Assembly: GCF_014268755.2 (NCBI RefSeq)
Contig: NZ_CP077093.1
Span: 2,964,001 to 3,028,000, forward strand
DNA from: Pseudomonas vanderleydeniana
GTDB taxonomy: Bacteria > Pseudomonadota > Gammaproteobacteria > Pseudomonadales > Pseudomonadaceae
Direction of reading: 5' to 3'
Length of the DNA: 64,000 nucleotides
Position 1 is the first letter of the stretch. Each line of letters starts with the position of its first letter. Positions 26,485 through 36,043 of this stretch are shown piece by piece. The notes under the pieces were generated by a model. That model was given only the letters and a program-made list of their open reading frames with translations. It was not told the DNA's origin and did no database searches. The position numbers and the translations under genes were made by a program.

Positions 26485-26797
26485 GTTTCATCAGCGTATG
26501 CAGCCAGGCAAAAACTGTTTTGCCGCTTTCCGGATCGCGTGTGCCTCTGCATGCCGTTGGGACAGCCCGGACCTGTGAGACACACCTCCACAGTGTGCCT
26601 GGCTTGGCTTTTTGTTCCAGCGGTACGCGGCGATGGTTCTCTCGGTCCTACAGGCTTGGCAAGCAAGTGCGGATGCTGTTGCGGCCCTCAACCAGGGTCG
26701 CAACAGCAGGAGAGGTGCTTCTGGCCTTCCTCGCGGTGTTCAGCGCTGGGCCGTTCAAGATACCGAGCCCCTGGCCTTCATTGTGGCGCTTGCGGCT
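26485..26797. other. convergent intergenic region with inverted repeat
   Basis: This 313-bp stretch lies between the convergent porin and kinase genes, and no coding sequence is supported. It contains GTTGCGGCCCT (26678-26688) and AGGGTCGCAAC (26694-26704), 10 of 11 paired around CAACC, which could serve as a shared transcription end. No T-run follows. Confidence 0.45.
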
Positions 26798-27961
26798 TCA
26801 CACAAAAGGCAATTTGACTTCAAAAACCATTCCACCACCGTCGCGTTGGCTGGCAGTGATCGTGCCGCTGTGGGCAGCACATATAGCAAGAGCAATAGAC
26901 AAACCCAATCCGCTGCCTCCCGCTCGACGGTCTCTGGAGCGCTCTTGTCGCCAGAATCGTTGAAACACGCGCTGCATTTCTTCTTCGGACAGACCGGGGC
27001 CACGATCGCTGAAAATGAGACAGATGCCATCCGGGGTCGACTGGCCTTCAATCTGGAGGTCGCCACCGGAGGATGCGTAGCGCAGGTAATTATCCAGCAG
27101 GATATTGAATACCTGACCAATGCGGTTTCGATCCGCCGCGATGGGATCAAGTGCAAGACTGGTCACCTTGATCGTCCTTCCGCTCGCAGATAGCTGGGGG
27201 TTGAACCAGTTGATGCGCTCATTCAAAAGGGCCTCGACGGTGAACGTGGTTTTCGTCAGAGGAAGCTGGCCTGCCTGAGCCAGGGACAGTAGCAAGAGGT
27301 CGTCCACCAGATAATTCAGGTGCTCCAGTTGGTGCAACACCAAGCCCAATTGCTCCTCATTGGCGGGAAACACCTCATCGAGCATGCCACGCACCCGCCC
27401 CATGGCAGCATTAAGGGGGGTGCGCAGCTCGTGAGCCAGTACGGCGCTGGACTCTTGCACTTCCTGTTCATAAAGCCGAAGGCGTTGGGTCATGCTGTTA
27501 AAGTCGGAGGTCAGTTGCTGAACTTCCAGGGGCATTTTCTCGGCAATGGACAGTTTTACTTTGAGATTGCCGCGTGCGACTTTCTGAGCCGCCTGCGCGA
27601 TTTCGATAAACCGTTTGGACAGTGGGCGCAGCAGCAGAAAGCCGGCGATGACGATTATCGGTAGTGCTGTAATCAGTAGGAATAATACGGCCCACCAATC
27701 AGCACCGGAGATGCCTGGCAGGATATCGTCGACGTAGTAGTACTTGGTAATGTAGGTCCAGAGCTCGGCCTCATGGCCGGCCGGATGATCGATGAGCTTT
27801 TCCAGCTGGACCCGCGCATCGGCAGGGATCTTGGATTTGATTCCTAGATCCCACCAGTAGAAGCGCAGCCACATGATAAAGGACATTAATGCGACGGTGC
27901 CGCTGGCGATAAAACCCATCCGCCAGCCTACCCATTGCCATAGGCTCACCGGTCTTTTCAT
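26798..27961 (-). CDS. sensor histidine kinase of RND operon
   Basis: Membrane histidine kinase (387 aa). Two transmembrane segments (about 12-34 and 86-108) flank a short periplasmic sensor. They are followed by HAMP, HisKA with the H-box AHELRTPLN, and HATPase_c with DRGPGLSEEEMQRVFQRFWR and GGSGLGLSIA. It sits 10 bp after the response regulator gene at the end of the efflux operon, so it most likely phosphorylates that regulator. The ligand is unknown; the embedded MipA-type protein could be part of sensing. Confidence 0.92.
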   Translation of the reverse strand: MKRPVSLWQWVGWRMGFIASGTVALMSFIMWLRFYWWDLGIKSKIPADARVQLEKLIDHPAGHEAELWTYITKYYYVDDILPGISGADWWAVLFLLITALPIIVIAGFLLLRPLSKRFIEIAQAAQKVARGNLKVKLSIAEKMPLEVQQLTSDFNSMTQRLRLYEQEVQESSAVLAHELRTPLNAAMGRVRGMLDEVFPANEEQLGLVLHQLEHLNYLVDDLLLLSLAQAGQLPLTKTTFTVEALLNERINWFNPQLSASGRTIKVTSLALDPIAADRNRIGQVFNILLDNYLRYASSGGDLQIEGQSTPDGICLIFSDRGPGLSEEEMQRVFQRFWRQERSRDRRAGGSGLGLSIALAICAAHSGTITASQRDGGGMVFEVKLPFV

Positions 27962-27971
27962 CTTAGAGTCC

Positions 27972-28676
27972 TCACTGAAAGCGGTAGCCGATCGAACGAA
28001 CCGTTACCAGGACGCCTGTGATCCCATACACCTCAAGTTTGCGCCGGACATTGTGTATGTGAGTATCGACGACTCTCGCCAGGGCGTCGCTTTCAGGAAG
28101 ACAACGGGTCAGCAGTTCCTCACGGCTGAACGCTTTCTGTGGTGCACCTAAAAGCACGGCGAGCAAATTGAACTCAGTTGGGGTCAGATCTATCATCAGG
28201 TCTGCATCGTTATCCTGGGACAGGCCGACCGTTCTACTGTCCAGGTCCAGCCATAGCCTTTCGAATCGCAGTCGTGTCTCACTGACCGTCTGGGGCTGTA
28301 CCCGACGTAGCACGGCCTGCACTCGAGCCACCACTTCCTTGGGGTTGTAGGGTTTGACCACATAGTCATCTGCCCCGTATCTCAACGCGCCGAGCTTTTC
28401 CGGTTCGTCCCCCAGGGCGGTCACCATGATGACCGGGGTGTTGCCGCGCTTGCGAATCGTATTGAGCACCTCTGATCCATTCATCAACGGCAGCATCATG
28501 TCGAGCAGGATCAGATCAGGCTTGAGACGGTGATGCAGCTCAATGCCCTTGAGACCATTTTCGGCAATCACCACATCGAAGAAATCGCGTTTCAGATAGG
28601 CCTCAAGGATACTGGCGCTGTCGGCATCATCTTCGACAATCAGGATCAATTTGTTGGTCACACGGGCCTCTAACAT
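27972..28676 (-). CDS. OmpR family response regulator of RND operon
   Basis: Response regulator (234 aa) with a receiver domain (LILIVEDDADSA opening, phospho-acceptor D in LILLDMMLP, K in VVKPYNP) and a C-terminal winged helix (Trans_reg_C: LTPTEFNLLAVLL, VDTHIHNVRRKL, IGYRF). The ATG at 28676 gives the family-typical start; the frame extends to 28745 without homology. Four CTTGA repeats spaced 11 bp apart upstream of the first operon gene fit head-to-tail binding by this regulator and hence autoregulation. Confidence 0.92.
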   Translation of the reverse strand: MLEARVTNKLILIVEDDADSASILEAYLKRDFFDVVIAENGLKGIELHHRLKPDLILLDMMLPLMNGSEVLNTIRKRGNTPVIMVTALGDEPEKLGALRYGADDYVVKPYNPKEVVARVQAVLRRVQPQTVSETRLRFERLWLDLDSRTVGLSQDNDADLMIDLTPTEFNLLAVLLGAPQKAFSREELLTRCLPESDALARVVDTHIHNVRRKLEVYGITGVLVTVRSIGYRFQ

Positions 28677-28719
28677 GGATTTGCCGCAGTTTTTGCCAAC
28701 TGCGGCAAGGCTTGAAGGG

Positions 28720-31700
28720 TCAGGCAGTTCTGCGACGTCTGCCAAACCATTCAGGCAGAGTCGAGAACAGTAGGTCGTAGAGTAGGGGGATCAAGCCCAG
28801 GGTGATCAGAGTTCCCAAGGCCAGGCCGCCAATCATGGAGATGGCCATACCTTCCCACAGGGAGCCTCCGAACAGCAACAGAGGAACAAGACCGGTGATG
28901 CACGTTAGTTTCGTCATGACGATCGGTCGCAGCCGTTTAACTGCTGCGTTGACGGTCGCCACCTTGATTGAATGACCGTTCTGCCGCTCGACTTCGATGC
29001 GTTCGAGCAGTAGCACGGCGTTATTCACGATGATGCCGGCCAGGGAAAGAACACCAAACGTGGCCATGAAACTGAAAGGATAACCCGTTAGGACCAGGGC
29101 CAGGCTCACGCCAATCAGGGCGAAGGGGACGCTCAGTAGAATGATGGCGAGTTTGCGCATCGAGTTGAACTGCCAGATAAACAACAGCAGCATCGCAACG
29201 AAGGCATGTGGCATGTACATCAGGAGGGCATCATTCGTGTCGGCGGCATCCTCGATTTCACCCCCGAGTTCAATCCGATAGCCTGTCGGTAACTGCAACG
29301 CCTCGATCTGGGGGGCCAGTTGCTCCACGATGGAGGTTGCCGTCAGCGCAGGGTTGCTGCCCGTCACGGTAATGCTACGGACCTTGTCTCTGCGCATCAT
29401 CAGTGCCGGCTCGAATGCGACATCAATCTGAGCGATGCTGGAGAGCTGCACCGGCTTTGCTCCTGTCTCTGGGTAGACCCATGTGCCCTCTAGACTCATG
29501 CTTGTAGCGCCCTTGGTGGCATCTTTGATCACCACCGGGATAGGCGTCGATCCGTCATAGACAATCGATGCCTGCATCCCACCGTTTCGCAGTTGCAGGG
29601 CTCTAGCAATGTCCTCCCTGTTGATGCCGTTCAACTCGGCTTTTTGCTGGTTGACCTTGACCACCAGGCGAGAAATGCTGGGGCCCCAGTTGTCCTTCAC
29701 ATTGACTGTACCAGGCAGCGACCTCAGCGTATCGGCAATCTGGTCGGCGATCTTGCGCAATTCGCCAGTGTCCGGACCAGAGATCCGATAAGTTGCCACT
29801 CCCGTCTCAGTCGAACCCAGGGAGAATCGCTGAGGTTGAGCCTGCATGTCAGGGTAGTGGGTGCTCAGGTGTGAGCCCACCTCTGCAATGATCTGGTCTA
29901 TGTCTGCCTCGGCGTCCACGCTCACCGTGAAGTAAGCCACTTCCGGCCCCGGTTGCGGAGGGTTCAGACCCAGCACGATTCGAGGCCCACCATCGGCCAC
30001 ATACCCAATGCTCTGCGTGATATGCGGATGCTGTTCAAGCCAGTTGCTGATGTCCCGCACGCGCTGCAGTGTTTTACGTGAATCGGTTCCCGGCTCAAGG
30101 CTCATTGGGATCTGAAACTGCTTGCGATCGGACTTGGGAAGGAAGTCATAGGGGACGTTCATGATCGTGACAACGGCTACCCCCAGCAGCACTAGCATGC
30201 TGGCAATGAACGTTACCTTATGGTCAAGCAATGAGCTGATCAGTGATCGGTAGGTGCGGTAGAACCGTGTTTCGGTTTCTGCACCTTGGGCCTCTGTCTG
30301 TGCAGGCTCCTTGGCGAAGAAATAACAGAGCAGGGGAGTGACGGTCAGACTGAGAACCCAAGATCCCAGTAGATTGAGGGCCAGCACCACAGCCAGTGAC
30401 TGGAGATACTCGTTGGTACTCGTCTTGCCCAGGAAGAAGGGTGAGAACGCCAATACGATGACCAGCGACGAGGTCAGCAACGGGAGCGCCAGCGTACGTC
30501 CAGCCTCTTCGCAGGCGCGACGGCGATCCTCTCCCGCGTGTAGGCGGCGCTCAATGTCCTCGGCAATGACGATGCCGTTATCCACCAGTAGGCCAAGAGC
30601 GAGGATGATGGCCGCGATGGATACGGTTTGCAGCTGTATCCCGAGAAAGCGCATCGCGATCAGTGTTGCAAAGATCGTCAGCGGAACAATGGCACCGACC
30701 ACCATGCCGGTACGCCAGCCCAGGAACAGGACCACCACCGCCATCACTGAAAGGATGGTTTCCAGCAATACGTGATGCATACGGTCCATGGCGTGATGCA
30801 CCACGTCCGCCTGAAAGGTCACCTCGTGCAGGTTGAATCCTGCCGGCAGTTCTTTCTCCAGTGTCGCCAGGCGCTCACGTAGCGCGGCGCCAAATGCCTC
30901 GATGCTCTGACCCGAGGTCATCGAGACTGCGATGACGACAGCATCCTGTCCCTGGTAGATCGCGGCGTTGTCCGGCGGAGTCTTAGGCTCTGAGTGCACT
31001 TTGGCCAGCGAGCCCAATGGGAGGCTCCCCCCTTCTGGGAGGGCTATCTGGAATTGACTGACATCTTCGGCGTTACGCAGGTTGCCGGTGATCTGGATCG
31101 AGATGTTCTGTCCACCTACGACGGGGGTCCCGCCGCCGAGCACGGCATTGCGTTTGCGCAGTTGTTCGCCAATCTGACTTGGCGAAAGCCCTGACCGGGA
31201 AAGACGCTCGCTGTCGAGTTCGACGTAGAGCTGTTCCGATGGCAGACCAATCAGCGAGACGCGATCAACACCGTTGAGATCTCGCAGCTGATTGCTCAGC
31301 TCTTCGACCGGTCGGCGCATTTCCCACGTTGTGAACCCTGGAGCCGTGACCGCTATCGTGGCCACGGCAACGCTCCCGAAGTCATCGTCGATCTGGGCGT
31401 GCTCTGCGCCCGCTGGAAAGTTTGCCGAGGCCTCGTTGATCTTGTTCCGTGCGCGCTGCCAGACCGCAGGAAGATTCTTCACTGTGTCGTAGGCCGTGAT
31501 CTGGGTGTAGACCTTGCCGGGTCGTACGGTTGTCTGAATGGTCTTGATTTCAGGGAGTTCGCGCAGCTTGTTTTCAAGCGGTTGAGCCAGAAGGCGTTCG
31601 GTTTGTTCAGTGCTCAACCCATCCATCGCAGCCATGACCATGGCGTCTCGGACAGTGATGGACGGTTCCTCTTGAGAGGGGAAGTTGAGAAAGCTCAAAA

Positions 31701-31776
31701 TCCCGCCCAAGAGCATCATCAATGCGATGGCGAACGTCAGTCGGCTTGACGTGATCGCGTTTCGTGTGAGGTTCAT
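28720..31776 (-). CDS. RND efflux transporter permease subunit
   Basis: Inner-membrane proton-driven RND pump (1018 aa), the usual AcrB/HAE1 family length, with about twelve transmembrane helices and two large periplasmic loops. The fourth-helix motif LGLLVDNGIVIAEDIERR is present with a single clear Asp pair element. The closest general type is the shorter-loop RND group (TriC/VexF-like) rather than AcrB/MexB. It is 3 bp downstream of the membrane-fusion gene. The substrate class is not readable; toxic organic compounds or antimicrobials are likely. Confidence 0.93.
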   Translation of the reverse strand: MNLTRNAITSSRLTFAIALMMLLGGILSFLNFPSQEEPSITVRDAMVMAAMDGLSTEQTERLLAQPLENKLRELPEIKTIQTTVRPGKVYTQITAYDTVKNLPAVWQRARNKINEASANFPAGAEHAQIDDDFGSVAVATIAVTAPGFTTWEMRRPVEELSNQLRDLNGVDRVSLIGLPSEQLYVELDSERLSRSGLSPSQIGEQLRKRNAVLGGGTPVVGGQNISIQITGNLRNAEDVSQFQIALPEGGSLPLGSLAKVHSEPKTPPDNAAIYQGQDAVVIAVSMTSGQSIEAFGAALRERLATLEKELPAGFNLHEVTFQADVVHHAMDRMHHVLLETILSVMAVVVLFLGWRTGMVVGAIVPLTIFATLIAMRFLGIQLQTVSIAAIILALGLLVDNGIVIAEDIERRLHAGEDRRRACEEAGRTLALPLLTSSLVIVLAFSPFFLGKTSTNEYLQSLAVVLALNLLGSWVLSLTVTPLLCYFFAKEPAQTEAQGAETETRFYRTYRSLISSLLDHKVTFIASMLVLLGVAVVTIMNVPYDFLPKSDRKQFQIPMSLEPGTDSRKTLQRVRDISNWLEQHPHITQSIGYVADGGPRIVLGLNPPQPGPEVAYFTVSVDAEADIDQIIAEVGSHLSTHYPDMQAQPQRFSLGSTETGVATYRISGPDTGELRKIADQIADTLRSLPGTVNVKDNWGPSISRLVVKVNQQKAELNGINREDIARALQLRNGGMQASIVYDGSTPIPVVIKDATKGATSMSLEGTWVYPETGAKPVQLSSIAQIDVAFEPALMMRRDKVRSITVTGSNPALTATSIVEQLAPQIEALQLPTGYRIELGGEIEDAADTNDALLMYMPHAFVAMLLLFIWQFNSMRKLAIILLSVPFALIGVSLALVLTGYPFSFMATFGVLSLAGIIVNNAVLLLERIEVERQNGHSIKVATVNAAVKRLRPIVMTKLTCITGLVPLLLFGGSLWEGMAISMIGGLALGTLITLGLIPLLYDLLFSTLPEWFGRRRRTA

Positions 31777-31779
31777 GAA

Positions 31780-32910
31780 TTACTCGGTACCGCTGCTGTT
31801 AGACGACTTGAATAACGTGACTTCCTGGCGATCTGTCAGGAACGCGGCCCCGGCCGTGACGACCTGTTCGCCAGGGAGCAGTCCGGCACGAACGATCAGG
31901 CGTGAGCCTTGGAGGCCCGCCAACTGAACCTCACGACGCACCACTCGCCGGAATTGGGGTTCATAGATAAACACTTCGGCGCCTTGGGGGGATGGGGTGC
32001 CCTTGAATGCTTGTAGGGGTAGCGTTATCGCGGCTGTGGTGCTGCTCGGGGCAAGTTGCAGCATCAACGTTGTGCCGTCTACCAACTGTACGTTGGGCGA
32101 GATGAGCTCAAACTTGGCCTCTTGCACAAGGCCTGCTTTAGCCTCAGGTGAAAGACTGCGCAGCTTGAGCATGAGCGGGGTGGTGTGTTGAGACCCCTCC
32201 ATACCCACCGCGTCGCTGCCGATGACCAATCCTCTGGCTTGATCGACGGGCACTTGTACCACGACGTCCTGATGACCTGAGGCGACGAGTTGAACCGCGG
32301 TTTGGGCCGCACCGATCTGGGTGTGCGGTTCAACGGTGTACGACACCACGCGACCATCAAAAGGTGCCGTTAACTGAGTCAGGGTGTACTCGCGCTGGGC
32401 CAGCTTGACTGAGGCCTCATCAATGTCGCGCTCGGCCACCGCGGATTGATATTGGGACTGAGCTTGTTCGACATCCTTTTTGGCTAGCGAGCCATCAGCC
32501 AGTAGGCGCTGGCTTCGCTCTAACAATTGTTGGTTTTGCACCACAAGCGCCTTTTGGGCTTGCAGCTTGGCTTTGGCCTGAGTCAGCTTAAGCTGGGCGG
32601 GTTGTCGATCCAACTGAGCCAGTACGGCACCTTTTCGCACCTCTTGGCCTGGACGCACCAGTAACTGGTCGAGCACACCGCTGATTTCAAATGAGAGATC
32701 GACCCGGCGCTGAGTGCGCACGGTACCGAGCAACTGGGGACCTTGCTGCGGCTGCGCCACAACGGTCTCGACTTTCACCGGGCGAGGCACTTGTGGGTCT
32801 GCCGGATCTTCGGCAGTACAGGCACCCAGCGTTAATGTAGCCAGCAGGATTACTGGCACGTAACGACTGATGCCGATTTCGAACAACGGACGAATCATGC
32901 TGGCTACCAT
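31780..32910 (-). CDS. RND membrane-fusion (HlyD/AcrA) lipoprotein
   Basis: Periplasmic adaptor (376 aa) linking the RND pump to the outer-membrane channel. The N-terminus has a lipobox (LLATLTLGAC), so it is a lipoprotein. It then shows the biotinyl-lipoyl halves (VDLSFEISGVLDQLLVRPGQEV and LTAPFDGRVVSYTVEPHTQI) flanking an alpha-helical hairpin rich in Gln and Ala (about 105-165), and a beta-barrel part. ATGs at 32910 and 32898 are possible. It starts 2 bp after the MipA-type gene, showing tight coupling. Confidence 0.92.
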   Translation of the reverse strand: MVASMIRPLFEIGISRYVPVILLATLTLGACTAEDPADPQVPRPVKVETVVAQPQQGPQLLGTVRTQRRVDLSFEISGVLDQLLVRPGQEVRKGAVLAQLDRQPAQLKLTQAKAKLQAQKALVVQNQQLLERSQRLLADGSLAKKDVEQAQSQYQSAVAERDIDEASVKLAQREYTLTQLTAPFDGRVVSYTVEPHTQIGAAQTAVQLVASGHQDVVVQVPVDQARGLVIGSDAVGMEGSQHTTPLMLKLRSLSPEAKAGLVQEAKFELISPNVQLVDGTTLMLQLAPSSTTAAITLPLQAFKGTPSPQGAEVFIYEPQFRRVVRREVQLAGLQGSRLIVRAGLLPGEQVVTAGAAFLTDRQEVTLFKSSNSSGTE

Positions 32911-32912
32911 GT

Positions 32913-33737
32913 TTAGAAGGTGTAGTTCACGCCGATGTAGCTCGTCGCCGTTGTGTCTTGGGTTACAAGCGGGCTGTTGCGAACCTGGTCGGTGTAGTGG
33001 GTCAACTCGATACTGGCGACGGTCGCCCAGTGCCGATCAAAGGTATGCATCCAGGACAACACTGAAGAGTACGCATAGATACCTTGATCAGCCTTGAATC
33101 TGCCAAAGCGCGAGGCAGCACTCTGCTCGGCAGTCACCCCGAAGTAGGTCTGGTTGAATCGGCCGCTACCGGCGTGGGCGTTGAGCCCCCACGTGATCTT
33201 GTCTGCACTGGCGTCGAGCAGTGTGCTTTCGAGTCCCAGTCTGTAACGGTCGCCGCGCTTGGCGCCGGCCATGCGCAGGTCGGCTTGCGCGTTCAAGGCC
33301 AGCCAGGAAGTGAGCTTCTGGGAGGCTGCCAGGTTCAAGACGGTGGCGCCACTGACCTCATCCATCCCCTTGAGCTTGTCCGAGCCGTAACGGAAGTCAC
33401 TGTCGCCGTCGGCTCGCCCGTAGTCATAACCGACTGACGCACTGGCACTGAAACCGGTGTTTGATGCGTACTGCACTCCGAGACCACCTTCAGAGTCGAG
33501 AAAGAAAATCCCTCGTTCAACTCGAAGCAGTGGCTGCAGTGCTGACGTGTAATTTTTTGAGCCGAGATAGCGGGGACCGTAGCTTGCTCCCAGGCCGATC
33601 GTGACATCGGTGCTGTTGCCCCAGATACCAGCATCGCTGGTCGCCTGTTCATCGGCTTGGGCCTGAACAGCGACCAGTGCTGCATTGAAGGCCAGGGATG
33701 TAATCAGACCTTTGTGAAGTCCGTTAATAACGCGCAC
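32913..33737 (-). CDS. MipA/OmpV family outer-membrane protein
   Basis: Beta-barrel outer-membrane protein (274 aa) with a signal peptide (about 1-28, ending VQAQADE) and terminal aromatic residue (GVNYTF). Family-typical stretches are DVTIGLGASYGPRYLGSKNY and the repeated Tyr/Gly strands. MipA proteins were first described as scaffolds between MltA and PBP1B, and others take part in envelope-stress sensing. Its position between the channel and adaptor genes of an RND system is unusual and suggests a role in that pump or its signalling. Confidence 0.88.
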   Translation of the reverse strand: MRVINGLHKGLITSLAFNAALVAVQAQADEQATSDAGIWGNSTDVTIGLGASYGPRYLGSKNYTSALQPLLRVERGIFFLDSEGGLGVQYASNTGFSASASVGYDYGRADGDSDFRYGSDKLKGMDEVSGATVLNLAASQKLTSWLALNAQADLRMAGAKRGDRYRLGLESTLLDASADKITWGLNAHAGSGRFNQTYFGVTAEQSAASRFGRFKADQGIYAYSSVLSWMHTFDRHWATVASIELTHYTDQVRNSPLVTQDTTATSYIGVNYTF

Positions 33738-33758
33738 GTGGGGTTTCCTTTTTGCGGT

Positions 33759-35213
33759 TTAAGAAGAGAGGGCTGATGCATCGGCACCGTGGAGCACCCG
33801 ATAAAGCGACAGCAAATTCATTTCAAGGGCGAGTCGGGTCTCGGCCAGCGCCTGTTCGGCTTGAGCGGCCTGAATTTGCGCCCTCAACTCGTCAGCCTTG
33901 CTGGCGTCTCCGCGGCTGGCCTGAGCCTTGCGATGTTCGAGCTGTTGTTGGGCCAGCGTATTGAGTGCGGACTGGCTATGAATCCTCTGTAACAGCACGT
34001 CTCGCTCAGCCAAGCCGTCCACCATGTCTCTGAAGGCGTGCTGAATGACTTTTTCGTAGTGGGCTACGCTGATTTTCTTGCGTACTTTCGCGAGATCCAG
34101 ATTTGCCTGGTTACGTCCGCCATCAAAGAGTGGAATGTTGATCTGGGGTACGAAGAGCCAGGTGCCTGTGCTGTCTGAAAACAGTCCGTGCAGGTGCTTG
34201 CTGGCCACGCCAGCGCCAGTACTCAAGCGAATTGATGGGAAGAATGCGGCCCTTGCTGCACCAATTGAGGCGTTGGCGGCTTTGAGTTGCTCTTCGGCTG
34301 CTTGCACATCGAACCTGCCGAGTAATCGCTCAGAGTCGAGATTGGTCAGCCACGCGGCCTCGGCTTGTTCAGTGCTCCCGGTGTCTGGAGTCTGAGAAAT
34401 TGTGTTGAGGGGGGAGGTGTAGCCAGTGAGCAATCCCAATGCGTTTCGGGCTTTGGCTAGCTGCTGGACTGTGTCGAGCACATGCTGCTGCGCTTGACTG
34501 AGCGTCGCCATGCTTGCTTGCAGTTCTTCCTGAGAGAGTCCACCGGCTTCGGCCTCTCTTTGCGCGAGCTCAACCTGTTGTTTACGGCGCTGCAAAAGCA
34601 TCTCTGCGCGCTGCTGGCGGTCGGCCTCGGCTCGTAGCATGAGACAGGCTTGAGCAACCTCGGCGATCAGTGCTTTACGTGATGCTTGTTGGCCCAATTG
34701 TGTGGCGAAGAACTGATGCCGTGCCGACTCGGACAGGGCTTTGACTCGTTCAAAAAAATCGAGCTCAAAGTCGTTGAAGCCCACAGTCGCTGTGCTGTAA
34801 CGCTGTCCGTATACCTCATTCAGCGAGCGATCACTGAAGTCCTGGCGCTCCATCTGGCCAGTGCCTTGAACTGTCGGGAGTCGGTCTGCTCTGGCGATGC
34901 CGTATTCCGCGCGTGCCTGTTCAACGCGCAACATTGCGATTTGGTAGTCACGATTGTGCAAGAGTGCCCGCACGGCCAACTGCTTGAGTTGACCAGAGCG
35001 ATCCAGACCGTCCAGAAGCTCGGCTTCTTCTTTCGTCAGCAAACTCAGGTGGGTGAGAGCCTCCTGGTCCTGTTCTGGGGTTGTGGACAGTGAATGGAGC
35101 GCAATCCCTGGTCGCTCATAACGCGGGGTCAGGGAGCATCCTCCTAACGACGCAATTGCAATGGCGAGAACGGTCGTCATCAGTGGCGACCGTTTAGAAC
35201 AGGTGGGGGACAT
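33759..35213 (-). CDS. TolC/OprM-type outer-membrane efflux lipoprotein
   Basis: Outer-membrane channel (484 aa) of the NodT/OprM group, with a lipobox (AIASLGGC) and two OEP repeats of long amphipathic helices. The first contains RNYQIA-type sequence (LLHNRDYQIAMLRVEQARAEYGIARADRLP); the second contains AAEEQLKAANASIGAARAAFFPSI. It is the first gene of the six-gene minus-strand operon (channel, MipA, adaptor, pump, regulator, kinase). With these partners the operon encodes a complete tripartite pump. Confidence 0.92.
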   Translation of the reverse strand: MSPTCSKRSPLMTTVLAIAIASLGGCSLTPRYERPGIALHSLSTTPEQDQEALTHLSLLTKEEAELLDGLDRSGQLKQLAVRALLHNRDYQIAMLRVEQARAEYGIARADRLPTVQGTGQMERQDFSDRSLNEVYGQRYSTATVGFNDFELDFFERVKALSESARHQFFATQLGQQASRKALIAEVAQACLMLRAEADRQQRAEMLLQRRKQQVELAQREAEAGGLSQEELQASMATLSQAQQHVLDTVQQLAKARNALGLLTGYTSPLNTISQTPDTGSTEQAEAAWLTNLDSERLLGRFDVQAAEEQLKAANASIGAARAAFFPSIRLSTGAGVASKHLHGLFSDSTGTWLFVPQINIPLFDGGRNQANLDLAKVRKKISVAHYEKVIQHAFRDMVDGLAERDVLLQRIHSQSALNTLAQQQLEHRKAQASRGDASKADELRAQIQAAQAEQALAETRLALEMNLLSLYRVLHGADASALSS

Positions 35214-35264
35214 CAGGTATCAACCATTAAGACAAGCAGGTGAGGCAAGCTTAAAGATGGTTCC

Positions 35265-35303
35265 TCAAGGGAGGCTCAAGGGTTTTTCAAGATTTGATCA
35301 AGG
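35265..35303 (-). promoter_or_regulatory. four 11-bp-phased direct repeats upstream of RND operon
   Basis: On the minus strand CTTGA occurs four times with exactly 11 bp from start to start (plus-strand TCAAG at 35265, 35276, 35287 and 35298). The block lies 52-90 bp before the channel gene. OmpR-family regulators such as PmrA and PhoP bind direct repeats of this spacing, so this is the likely binding site of the operon's own response regulator. The rest of the 35214-35395 gap shows nothing else. Confidence 0.7.
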
Positions 35304-35395
35304 TGGTGTAAGGAGCATTGAAGGAATCTGCAGGTTGCCGTGTCGAGTACTTGATCAGAGACTCGTCGTGATGGAGTGTTGCCTGCATGGTAAGG

Positions 35396-35749
35396 CTATG
35401 GACTTGTGAGATGGCGAAGCACCTTCCGGCTGAGCTGCTTACGTTCATGGGCCGGAGGGTTGCACAGTATCACGGCGTTTCGGCTGCTGAAGCCGGCGGG
35501 ATTGATACCCAAAGGATAATCAGTACTGTCCTCCTCGGCCTCGTTTGACTGAGCGATGACCTTGAAGCGGGAGGAGCCGCAGCTTTGCTCGGCTTGTGAT
35601 AGGCAGTTGGCCCAGGAAGAGGTGAGCCCCGAGCAACTGATATACAGGTAACGCTTGCCATGCCATGTCCGATCAGCCATGACGGAGGCGCAGCCAGCGA
35701 GAGCAGACAGCAGTATGGTCCCGCACAGTAGCATTAACGATGGGCGCAT
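35396..35749 (-). CDS. small hypothetical lipoprotein
   Basis: A 117-aa protein with a clear lipoprotein signal (LLCGTILLSALAGCAS, mature Cys about 20) and four further cysteines (YISCSG, WANCLS, QSCGSS, ILCNPP) that could form two disulfides. I do not recognise a named family. The SCSGLTSSWANCLSQAEQSCG arrangement is reminiscent of small Pseudomonas envelope lipoproteins. It lies upstream of, and on the same strand as, the efflux operon, separated by the phased repeats. Confidence 0.75.
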   Translation of the reverse strand: MRPSLMLLCGTILLSALAGCASVMADRTWHGKRYLYISCSGLTSSWANCLSQAEQSCGSSRFKVIAQSNEAEEDSTDYPLGINPAGFSSRNAVILCNPPAHERKQLSRKVLRHLTSP

Positions 35750-36043
35750 GGTTTTCGTGTAGGGTTCCGGGTAGGTGAGAATGAGCGAACCAGCGCCCTA
35801 GAATGCTTCGCGATTATCAAGGTTGCGTTAATCAGAGCCGTGTCTTTTTCAATCACGGCGCCCATCGCTTTCAGGGCACAGGTCTGATTGTTGAGCAGGT
35901 GCTCGGGACCTCCATTCATGCGCCTCGATTGAAGACCTTACAAAGTCAGTCCTTTCAGCCCTCCTTCCTATAAGTAAGTATTTGCTCGCTTTTTGCGCTG
36001 AAACCAACATAAGCTTGCAATGCACTCATTGTGGGGATGGCAA

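Noticed and set aside
28720..35213. Naming the efflux system after a known Pseudomonas pump (Mex, Tri or Ttg)
   Set aside because: The gene order with an embedded MipA protein does not match those operons, and the sequence alone does not support a specific name.
35734..35919. Minus-strand 61-codon open frame upstream of the small lipoprotein
   Set aside because: The sequence is not recognisable, it overlaps the lipoprotein start and lacks a convincing ribosome-binding site; most likely leader DNA.
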